A stretch of 64,000 nucleotides of DNA, taken from contig JAIBAF010000005.1 of the NCBI GenBank assembly GCA_019695335.1, positions 27,921-91,920 on the forward strand, written 5' to 3'. The stretch is from a bacterium (lineage in GTDB: Bacteria; CLD3; SB21). Position numbers and translations under genes: made by a program. Below the pieces are notes generated by a model. That model was given only the letters and a program-made list of their open reading frames with translations. It made no database searches and was not told the DNA's origin. Shown here piece after piece: positions 56,539-64,000 of this stretch (the stretch's first letter is position 1; every line of letters begins with the position of its first letter).

Positions 56539-59500
56539 CTAGGCGTTAACGATTTTTCGTAGCGGGAGTGTAATCTTAAATTCAGTACCTTTACTGGACG
56601 AGCTTTCAAAGAAAATCGTACCTTTATGATTTTCAATAATCTTAAGCGAAATGGACAAACCGAGTCCGGTTCCTTTACCGACCGGTTTGGTTGTAAAAAA
56701 CGGATCGAAGACTTTACTTTGAATTTCTCTTGGTATTCCAACGCCATTGTCGCGAATGGTGATGAGAATATTATTCGTACCGGCGATTGTTTTGATCCAG
56801 ACGTCGCCCTGATTTTGAATAGCCTGGAAAGCGTTGGTCAATAAATTAAGTAACACTTGATTGATGTGTCCCGGGTTACAGTAAATCGGCGGAAGTTTTC
56901 CATAATCACGGTGAATATTGACACGCGTTTTGTATTCGTTTTTCAAAATATTCAGAGTGCTTTCGATACTGTCATTGATGGATACTTCTTTATAATTGGA
57001 TTCATCGAGTCGTGAAAAATTCCGGAGATCTTCGACGATTTTTTGAGTTCGCTCAACGCCGTCCCGCATTTCTGAAACAATGTCGGGAAGCTCATTCAGG
57101 AATTTTTCAAATTTGGTTTCGTCAATCAAACGGTCGATTTCTTCGAGTTTTTTAGCAAGGTCGGAATGTTTCGGGTCCCCGTTATGCTTAAGCAATTCGT
57201 AAAAATCAAAAATATCGGTGAAAGCATGAAACATTCTCCGCACGTCATCAACTTTTCTTTCGAGTAAGGAGACATTTGCTTTCACATACGCGATCGGATT
57301 ATTGATCTCATGGGCCACGCCTGCAACCAATTGGCCCAGTGAAGCCATTTTCTCAGAATGGATCAGATGCATCTGAGTTTCTTTGAGTTCGTTCAAAATC
57401 CGTTCAACGTTTTCTTTTTCTTTGATTAGCTCTTTGGTACGGTAAATTACTTTTTGTTCCAGTTCTGCGGTACGCTCATGCACTAGACTGATACGAAAGC
57501 GATAAACGGTGTAAACGCTGAAACCGATAAACATTAAAATAAATATAACGAACCACCAGCTTTTCCAAAATGGGGTAAGAATTGTAAAATGAACTGACAG
57601 CGGTTTTTCGTTCCAAACGCCGAATCCGTTTTGCGCCATGACTTCGAAGGCGTAACGTCCATTATTCAAATTAGTATAACGAATTTTGTTTTCACGGCTG
57701 GGCGCAGACCACTCATTGTCGAATCCAATTAACCTGTAACGGTACACGACATCGGTTTCATCTTTGAATGATAAACCTACAAATTCAAAAGTGATATTAT
57801 TCTGTTCGTAAGGGACTTCTTGCTGTACCGGGGAAAACAAATGACTGAGAAAAGAGGAGTCATTGGACGCAAGAAAGGGATCGAGATCCCTGCGCGAAAG
57901 TATTTCTGTTTGTTTTTGCGATTTATCTTCGATCGTCATCTGTGTTAAATAGACGACCGGTGGTTGAATTGATTTAAATTGAGAACTGCGCGTCGACATA
58001 CGTGTAATGCCGGAACTGGTGCCAATCCATATCAGATTGTCTGTGACCATCAATGAATTATGCGTACTGATTTCATTATCAATCAACCCTCGTTTTTTGG
58101 TGTAGATATTCAGTACTTTTCCGGTTACCGGGTCTACGTGATTGAGTCCGTTATTAGTACCAATCCACAGAGTGCCATCCGGATCACGTTCAATAGCATT
58201 GACGGTATTGTCCGACAGGCCGTCTTTTTTTGAAAAATGGCGCACGAGGTCACGAATATTAAAATTGGATGCGAGCAGAGGGATTTTATCAATTTCCAGG
58301 ATACTGACTCCACGTTCGCCTCCAATCCACAAATTGCCCGCATTATCTTCGCATAAGGATAATGCCAGATCATCGGCCAGCCCGTCCGAGCGTGTATAAC
58401 AGTGGAATCGTTGAGTTGCTTCATTGAATAACGCGAGACCTCCGCCGATCATGCCAACCCAGATACGTCGTTTTGCATCTTCATACACGCACCAGCCGTT
58501 GTTATTGATCAAACCGTCAAGCGTTGTAAATAATTTTACATCAAGGTTGCCGTCAGTTTTCAACCGGATATACCCCACGCCTTTATCCATACTGACAAAC
58601 CAGATACGTTCCCGGGAGTCTACCAAAATGTCCGGTATCCAATTACCGGCTAAAGAGGGATAATTGGAAAGATTGATTGAAAAAAAATCCTGTATACTTT
58701 CAGAATGAGAAATGAGGTTCAATGCGGTTGTTTGTTTGGCTGAAGGTAAATTGGGATATTGTGCTAGATAATTTTTTGGAATGAACGCTTTGAGGCCGGT
58801 ATAAGTGCCAAGCCAGAAAATACCCAGAGAATCGACTTCAATATCCCAGATGTTCGTAGCACCGAGCTCTTCCGATGACGTATACGACCGAACAACACGG
58901 TCGTTCAGGATTGATAAACCATTGCTCGTTCCCGCTAAAATTTCACCTTGACGGGTTTTAGCAAGAGTGATAATAGCCTCACCGGCTAAACCTTCGGATT
59001 GAGTAAACGAAACTAATTCGTCTGAGATCAATTTACTTGCGCCATTAGAGAACGTGCCGAACCAGAAATTATTTTCTTTATCTTCCATAACGGTATAAAA
59101 TTGATCGCTGCCGAGTCCGTGACGTCCGTCATAATTCTTAAAGACGATGCGGTCATCTTGTACCTTTGCCCTGCTGATGCCTCTTTCCGTCGCAATCCAG
59201 ACGTAACCGCGGCTGTCTTCGATGATCGAACGCACGGAATTATAAGCTAATCCGTCCGCCATTCTGTAATTTGAAATTCTATTTTTCTCAACGCGGCTTA
59301 AACCGAGTGGCGTTCCAACCCATAGTTGCTGTTTGCTGTCGAAACATAAAGCCTCGATACGATTATCGACTAATCCATTTTTGGTTGTGAGCGTTGATAT
59401 GACAATTTTATTATCCTGAAGTAATTGTACAAAAGCAACGCCTTCCAAAGTACCGACAATGATTCGACCGGATGAATCTTTAGAAAGGCAATAGGTTACA

Positions 59501-59997
59501 TTCGATGGCAGTCCATCTTGCGTAGTAATTGTTTTAAAAATATGCGAAGCGTGATTACGATAACTCAGACCGCTGGCTGTAGCAAACCATAAATTGCCTT
59601 CGCGATCTTCAAGGATTTTTTTGACAATGCCTTTACCGACGCCATCGGCATAATTGTAATTGACGAAAGAATCTTCACGTGTATAATAGCAGCTGATACC
59701 TTCATCGGTAGCCAACCATAAATTTAAATCACTGGATTGATAAATATCGCGAATAACGTTGCTGATCAGACCTTGCTCTTTCGTGTAATTAGTAAATGTC
59801 CGTCCGTTATAACGGCTGAGTCCTCCGGCAGTTCCGAACCAGATAAATCCTACATCATCTTGCAGAATCGAATAGACCTGGTTTTGCGGAAGCCCGTCGG
59901 ACGTCGAATAATTTTTAACAAAAAATTTCTGAGCAGCCAGCGGGTGAAGCAAGCCGATAATAACCATCAGAAAGCATGTGCAGAAACGAGCAATCAT
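56539..59997 (-). CDS. Two-component-regulator-propeller sensor histidine kinase (second copy)
   Basis: 1152 residues. Signal peptide (FCTCFLMVIIGLLHPLAAQ), periplasmic Reg_prop propellers from about residue 25 to 700 (recurrent LWxGTxxG, e.g. LWVGTPLGLSR, and DGLxxNxV), a Y_Y_Y domain (about 735-825, ending WNEKPLSVHFTIL), one TM helix (about 835-855) and a coiled coil. The HisKA-type region has H in GQLVAGVAHEINNPIAY (near 895), a long insertion-like helical stretch, and an HATPase with NLLTNAFQAI, IRDNGVGIP, FDPFFTTKPVGKGTGLGLS. It has no receiver or DNA-binding domain and no helical tail, unlike the kinase at 14763. It is 10 bp after nth; no response regulator lies beside it, so its partner is unknown. 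Confidence 0.92.
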   Translation of the reverse strand: MIARFCTCFLMVIIGLLHPLAAQKFFVKNYSTSDGLPQNQVYSILQDDVGFIWFGTAGGLSRYNGRTFTNYTKEQGLISNVIRDIYQSSDLNLWLATDEGISCYYTREDSFVNYNYADGVGKGIVKKILEDREGNLWFATASGLSYRNHASHIFKTITTQDGLPSNVTYCLSKDSSGRIIVGTLEGVAFVQLLQDNKIVISTLTTKNGLVDNRIEALCFDSKQQLWVGTPLGLSRVEKNRISNYRMADGLAYNSVRSIIEDSRGYVWIATERGISRAKVQDDRIVFKNYDGRHGLGSDQFYTVMEDKENNFWFGTFSNGASKLISDELVSFTQSEGLAGEAIITLAKTRQGEILAGTSNGLSILNDRVVRSYTSSEELGATNIWDIEVDSLGIFWLGTYTGLKAFIPKNYLAQYPNLPSAKQTTALNLISHSESIQDFFSINLSNYPSLAGNWIPDILVDSRERIWFVSMDKGVGYIRLKTDGNLDVKLFTTLDGLINNNGWCVYEDAKRRIWVGMIGGGLALFNEATQRFHCYTRSDGLADDLALSLCEDNAGNLWIGGERGVSILEIDKIPLLASNFNIRDLVRHFSKKDGLSDNTVNAIERDPDGTLWIGTNNGLNHVDPVTGKVLNIYTKKRGLIDNEISTHNSLMVTDNLIWIGTSSGITRMSTRSSQFKSIQPPVVYLTQMTIEDKSQKQTEILSRRDLDPFLASNDSSFLSHLFSPVQQEVPYEQNNITFEFVGLSFKDETDVVYRYRLIGFDNEWSAPSRENKIRYTNLNNGRYAFEVMAQNGFGVWNEKPLSVHFTILTPFWKSWWFVIFILMFIGFSVYTVYRFRISLVHERTAELEQKVIYRTKELIKEKENVERILNELKETQMHLIHSEKMASLGQLVAGVAHEINNPIAYVKANVSLLERKVDDVRRMFHAFTDIFDFYELLKHNGDPKHSDLAKKLEEIDRLIDETKFEKFLNELPDIVSEMRDGVERTQKIVEDLRNFSRLDESNYKEVSINDSIESTLNILKNEYKTRVNIHRDYGKLPPIYCNPGHINQVLLNLLTNAFQAIQNQGDVWIKTIAGTNNILITIRDNGVGIPREIQSKVFDPFFTTKPVGKGTGLGLSISLKIIENHKGTIFFESSSSKGTEFKITLPLRKIVNA

Positions 59998-60007
59998 TGG
60001 TTTAATT

Positions 60008-60649
60008 TTAAATCAGTGATGATGGGCAATGATCAACCAAGACGCAGGCATGGCAAGCCGGGCGTCTTGCGATGCATGTTTTTCGTCCATGTTCCGACAT
60101 GAGATGTGCGAAACTGATCCAATCGTGCTGAGGTAATATCGTCATGATGTCGGATTCGATTTTTTCAGGGTCAGAAAAGGTCGTTAGTTTCAATAATCGG
60201 CTGATACGAATGACGTGCGTATCGACGACCACTGCCGGGATATTAAAGATTGTACCGAGAATGACGTTAGCGGTTTTACGGCCAACGCCGGGCAATGCGA
60301 TCAACTCGTTCATAGTCGAAGGTACTTCACTGCAATGACGCTCGATCAGTTGCCTGCAACACGACTGGATATTTCGGGCTTTATTGCGAAAAAAGCCTGT
60401 AGGACGAATGTCTTTTTCTAATTCCAAAACTGACGCTTGTGCAAAATCTTTTGCGGAAATATATTTGCGAAACAAAGACTCGCCAACCGTATTCACACGT
60501 TCGTCAGTACATTGCGCCGACAAGATCGTTTTGATAAGAAGTTCCAGCGGTGAATTGAACGTCAGCCGACATTGTGCCGCCGGGAATTCTTTTTTTAAAA
60601 GCTCAACAACGGCGACTGCTCGAATTTTTCTATTTTCCAAATCGTCCAT
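60008..60649 (-). CDS. nth: Endonuclease III
   Basis: Base-excision-repair glycosylase/AP lyase for oxidised pyrimidines. 213 residues from the ATG at 60649, which matches family length and N-terminus; an in-frame start at 60778 would add an unrelated 43 residues. The helix-hairpin-helix LPGVGRKTANVIL contains the catalytic Lys, and VVVDTHVIRISRLL contains the catalytic Asp. The 4Fe-4S site has the expected C-x6-C-x2-C-x5-C spacing (CIARRPACHACVLVDHC). Complete. It sits between smc and a sensor kinase on the same strand; the 165-bp gap upstream contains a CATTCCG/CGGAATG inverted repeat. Confidence 0.96.
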   Translation of the reverse strand: MDDLENRKIRAVAVVELLKKEFPAAQCRLTFNSPLELLIKTILSAQCTDERVNTVGESLFRKYISAKDFAQASVLELEKDIRPTGFFRNKARNIQSCCRQLIERHCSEVPSTMNELIALPGVGRKTANVILGTIFNIPAVVVDTHVIRISRLLKLTTFSDPEKIESDIMTILPQHDWISFAHLMSEHGRKTCIARRPACHACVLVDHCPSSLI

Positions 60650-60814
60650 GCCACGATTCAATGGGTCGGCAAAATATAGAAAGATGACTCCACAGTGTCC
60701 ACTAAAATATTGAAAGAAAATGACGGAACAATTTTGGCATTCCGGTAAAATCGGAATGACCGTAAACCATCCCTTCACAAAAATATTTTCTATGGCAAAT
60801 TCAGGTGTTGGGAA

Positions 60815-63800
60815 TTAATTATTGGCAGGTGCAGACGGAGGGTCTTTAATTTCTTGATTAAGTTCTTCAACTTGATTACGACGGATGAGTTCTTCGATGT
60901 CGTCCGTATCGGTGTCTTCACCGCGGTTGCTGAATTTCACCGAAACGACTTTGGATACGCCGGCTTCCTGCATAGTTATACCGAAAATATTGGCAGCAGC
61001 TTCCATCGTACGTTTATTATGCGTGACGACAATGAACTGAGTATCTTTGGAAAAGTCACGAAGGAGTTTGGTAAATTTATCGATATTAGTATCGTCAAGC
61101 GGCGCGTCGACTTCGTCCAAAATACAAAACGGGCTTGGCTTAACAAGATAAATCGCGAACAGTAATGAGATCGCGGTTAATGTTTTTTCACCGCCGGAAA
61201 GCAAAGCAATATGTTGGATTTTTTTACCGGTAGGGCGTGCGAGAATATCGATATTGGCTTCAAGCGGATCCTCGTTTTTTGCTAATTCCAGATTGGCTTC
61301 GCTGGCATCGAATAAACTGGTAAAAATCTTAATGAAGTTTTCACGGATTTTTTCAAACACTTCCATGAATTGTTTCTGGGCCGTCGTGTTGATCGTTTCG
61401 ATCGTTTGGAGTAATTGATGTTCCGCATCCAGTAAGTCTTGCCGTTGCTGTACCAATAAATCAAGGCGCTCTTTTTCAACCGTAAACTCCGCGAACGCTT
61501 CCATGTTAACCGGCCCGAGCATTTTAATTTTTCGCCGAATATCATCGATCAGCGTTTTGGTTGCAAGCGGATCAAAAGCAGCGGGCTGGCTTTCGGCCGG
61601 TAAATCGTCGTCTAAAACATCATCGATGGATTTTTCTTCCTGTACTGATTCAAACGCGGCTTGCGGCTGGGCGACAATTTCTGCAGGAGTTTCCTCCATC
61701 TCGGTTTCATCGTCCGTCACAGCGCTTGTTTCAAGATTCTCAAAAGAATCTTTGGTAAGATCGAAATCGTATTCGCGTTGAATACGCTCACATAAATTCC
61801 TGATTTCAAATTTTAATTGTGTGTGATCTTGTTCAAGGCTGTGGCGCGAATTGATCAATTCATCTCGCTGGCGTCGCGTACGCTTGAGATCCGTATCAAT
61901 CTTGGCGGCATTTTCACGGAGTTTGGCAACTTCTTGGTTTTCGTAATCACGGTTTTTTTCGCTCTTGTCGCGTGTTTGTAATAATTCCGTCAATGCGATG
62001 TCATGCGACGTAGCGGTCTCGTTGATCCGTTCAATTTCCGCTTGTGCGGCCGCGCTTTCCGAAGAATGGCGGGCAATGGTTTCGTCATTCTGCAGGATTT
62101 GCTGTTTGGCATTGTCGATGCCCGAACGGTGATTATGCAATTCACCTTCGAGACGAAGGGCTGTGGATTGTACGTGATTCAAGGCATCGAATTTTTCACG
62201 ACGCTGCTTTTCCAATTCATTTAATTGAAATTCAAGTTCACGCGTTTTGACTTCCAGTGTAGTTCGCCGCTGTTCCAGTTCGTGAATAGTCGGATCGATT
62301 TCATCAAGCGTAGCTTGAAACAGCTCTTTTTCCTGACGTGCCTGTGAGATGCTGTCTTGATTTTTAGTAACATTTTCACGAGTACGTTTTTGTTCATACT
62401 CGAATTGAGAAATAGATTTTTCGAGTTGAATTAATTCTTGTTCGGCATTGCGAAGTGCACTCTGAAGGGTGTTGGCCTGAGTTGATCCTGTTTGTAATGC
62501 TTGTTCGGTTTCGATGATTTGCTGTTGAATCGTTGAAAGTTCTTTTTCGAGTTGTTGCGTCTGAGACAGAAGTTGTTGTAAAGTTTCACGCTGTCCGATC
62601 ACGCTACCGGTTGCTTTCCTTTTACCGCTGCCTTTGATCAGGTAATTGCCTTTCACGATTTCGCCGTTAAGCGTGACAAAACGATAGGCAGGAAATTGTT
62701 CAGCCAAGGCTGTCGCCTTATCAAAATTGTCAACGAAAGCGACATCGCCGATCAGGAGTTGAACTAACGCGGTGTCTTTTGAATGTACGACTTCCGTGGC
62801 TAAAGCGATAATTTGGCTTTTATCAAGCGATGTACGCGCCGTTTCGCCGGCTGGCAATTTTTCGCGATTGAGGAAAGTGGCATAACCGTGGTCCGATGAG
62901 GACAATTTCATCAACGCATCGCGAACGCCCGCAACCGAGTTACCGATCAAAAATGAAAAGCTTTCCCCTAAAGCCGCTTCCAGAGCTTTTTTAAATCGAT
63001 CTTCCGTGGATAGAATATCGGCAACAGTATTGTCGAGACCAAGTGTTTTTTCGTTAAGCAAAAATTGAACGCTTCCGGGAAATCCTTCGTGGTTTTCGAT
63101 AGCCTTCTGTACGATGGCGATTCGTGCATTTACGCTCTTGATTTCCGCTTCGGCTTCGGCCTTTCGTGAACGCAATTGATCCAGAGTGTTGCGATGGTTT
63201 TCCATCATTTTCTGGTGTTGTTCAACATCAGAACGGAGTTGCTCGATTTTGGCGGTCATTTGTTTGCTGGAATAATTTTGCTCATCTAAAAGAGTCAATG
63301 TATCGCCGGAATCGGTCTGTTGAATTTCAATATCTTTCTCAAGTTCGGCTATCTTGCGTTCGAGGTTCTGAATATTATTTTTAGTCAGTTGGTATGAATT
63401 CCGTTTTTTGGCCGTTTCGTCTATGAGTTGAACCAGCTCTTTCCGGTAATTTTCCAGCTGATTTTTTTGTCCATTCAGCGATTCTTCGAAGGCATGATAA
63501 TCGGTTTTTTGAGATTCCAAATCCTGATGAAGGGAAGCGTAAGTGGCCTCAGCAGCCTGAACGGATTGCGTCAGTTCATCGATACGTGATGCAAGAATAT
63601 CTTTTCGTTGAGCCAGCGTTGCATTTTCTTCCGAATAACGGCGGATCAAATCTTCGAGATTGCTCTTTCGCTCGCGCGAAACCAGTACTTCTTCTTCGAT
63701 TGTTTTGACTTTTTTGTCGATTTCTTCGAGCGCCAACTGCGCTTCGCGCAGTTTTTGTTCTCGGCCGATCAGCACAGCATTCATTTCTTCGACATCGGCT

Positions 63801-64000
63801 TCTTTTTTATTAATCTCGCCAAGATATTGTTCGGCAACCAGTTCAAGATTTTGAAGCTTTTCAGACAGCGGACCGATTTTCGTGTTAAATTGTTCGTATT
63901 CATATGCGCCAAGCCGCACTTCTTCGAATTTAAGCTGGGTCGATAATTTTTGGTAACGATTAGCTTTTTGAGTTTGTCGTTTTAGGGAATTGACTTTTTT
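60815..64000 (-). CDS. smc: Chromosome segregation protein SMC (5' partial at the window end)
   Basis: 1061 residues are visible and the frame stays open to base 64000, so the N-terminal ATPase lobe with Walker A lies outside. Upstream of the GTG at 63919 the frame still encodes typical SMC sequence (KANRYQKLSTQLKFEE), so that GTG is not the start. A long coiled coil leads to the hinge (GFPGSVQFLL, about residue 310 of the visible part, ending near YLIKGSGKRK), then the returning coiled coil. The C-terminal head has the signature LLSGGEKTLTAISLLFA and Walker B FCILDEVDAPLD, then FIVVTHNKRTMEAAA. An acidic, low-complexity insertion lies just before KMLGPVNMEA. SMC compacts and segregates chromosomes with ScpAB. 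Confidence 0.96.
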   Translation of the reverse strand, partial: KKVNSLKRQTQKANRYQKLSTQLKFEEVRLGAYEYEQFNTKIGPLSEKLQNLELVAEQYLGEINKKEADVEEMNAVLIGREQKLREAQLALEEIDKKVKTIEEEVLVSRERKSNLEDLIRRYSEENATLAQRKDILASRIDELTQSVQAAEATYASLHQDLESQKTDYHAFEESLNGQKNQLENYRKELVQLIDETAKKRNSYQLTKNNIQNLERKIAELEKDIEIQQTDSGDTLTLLDEQNYSSKQMTAKIEQLRSDVEQHQKMMENHRNTLDQLRSRKAEAEAEIKSVNARIAIVQKAIENHEGFPGSVQFLLNEKTLGLDNTVADILSTEDRFKKALEAALGESFSFLIGNSVAGVRDALMKLSSSDHGYATFLNREKLPAGETARTSLDKSQIIALATEVVHSKDTALVQLLIGDVAFVDNFDKATALAEQFPAYRFVTLNGEIVKGNYLIKGSGKRKATGSVIGQRETLQQLLSQTQQLEKELSTIQQQIIETEQALQTGSTQANTLQSALRNAEQELIQLEKSISQFEYEQKRTRENVTKNQDSISQARQEKELFQATLDEIDPTIHELEQRRTTLEVKTRELEFQLNELEKQRREKFDALNHVQSTALRLEGELHNHRSGIDNAKQQILQNDETIARHSSESAAAQAEIERINETATSHDIALTELLQTRDKSEKNRDYENQEVAKLRENAAKIDTDLKRTRRQRDELINSRHSLEQDHTQLKFEIRNLCERIQREYDFDLTKDSFENLETSAVTDDETEMEETPAEIVAQPQAAFESVQEEKSIDDVLDDDLPAESQPAAFDPLATKTLIDDIRRKIKMLGPVNMEAFAEFTVEKERLDLLVQQRQDLLDAEHQLLQTIETINTTAQKQFMEVFEKIRENFIKIFTSLFDASEANLELAKNEDPLEANIDILARPTGKKIQHIALLSGGEKTLTAISLLFAIYLVKPSPFCILDEVDAPLDDTNIDKFTKLLRDFSKDTQFIVVTHNKRTMEAAANIFGITMQEAGVSKVVSVKFSNRGEDTDTDDIEELIRRNQVEELNQEIKDPPSAPANN

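Noticed and set aside
60738..60758. CATTCCG...CGGAATG inverted repeat between nth and smc as a terminator
   Set aside because: The 7-bp stem has no T-run on either strand, so it is not a typical intrinsic terminator; it may be chance or a weak operator.
60650..60778. 43-residue N-terminal extension of endonuclease III
   Set aside because: The family starts about where MDDLENRK begins (60649); the extension is hydrophobic, has odd cysteines and no homology I recognise.

Overview
The window looks like chromosomal DNA from a Gram-negative, flagellar/chemotactic or twitching bacterium of the FCB superphylum, probably outside Bacteroidetes proper (Calditrichaeota/KSB1/Ignavibacteria-like). The signs are a secreted repeat protein ending in a type IX-style sorting domain (NYPNPFNP...GIYIYRL), an IgGFc-binding-like secreted protein, giant Reg_prop/Y_Y_Y sensor kinases, an FCB-type FtsK followed by a LolA-like protein, and an LptD-like outer-membrane assembly protein. 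Unlike typical Bacteroidetes, many genes have clear AGGAG-type ribosome binding sites, often ahead of GTG or TTG starts. This placement is inference; no rRNA or tRNA gene was seen.

Layout. 1-5683: chemotaxis operon (3' end of a cheW-like gene, MCP, two cheR paralogues, cheB), then an outer-membrane-barrel-like gene. 6521-18248: surface and signalling block, with a 1562-residue T9SS-type repeat protein, an IgGFc-binding-like protein with a C-terminal membrane segment, a REC-GGDEF diguanylate cyclase and a propeller-type histidine kinase. 18283-23956: small lipoprotein, NagZ-like GH3 glycosidase, a lipoprotein joining a degenerate peptidase-like region to a TIM-barrel glycosidase-like domain, and a DUF4139 protein. 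24118-26311: promoter candidate, TPP riboswitch, attenuator and thiC. 26313-33026: atypical receiver protein, aminotransferase, gcvT, ftsK and lolA-like gene.

33038-49178: a long, mostly overlapping, locally AT-rich exopolysaccharide locus, all on the + strand: flippase-like membrane protein, Wza-type export protein, Wzc-type tyrosine autokinase, nucleotide-sugar epimerase, Wzx flippase, an alpha/alpha-toroid protein of unknown function, FemAB/CelD-like acyltransferase, methyltransferase, GT-C-like membrane glycosyltransferase, polysaccharide deacetylase, GT4, asparagine-synthase-like amidotransferase and GT9. Its content resembles exosortase-associated polysaccharide clusters, but no exosortase, polymerase or initiating sugar-phosphate transferase is visible.

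49270-64000: housekeeping and signalling genes: uvrA (+), then on the minus strand lptD-like, dtd, gltA, a second propeller kinase, nth, and smc, which is cut by the window end. Seven-plus genes for surface glycans and outer-membrane biogenesis, together with chemotaxis and c-di-GMP signalling, suggest a surface-associated lifestyle (inference). Both window edges cut genes: cheW at the left, smc at the right.
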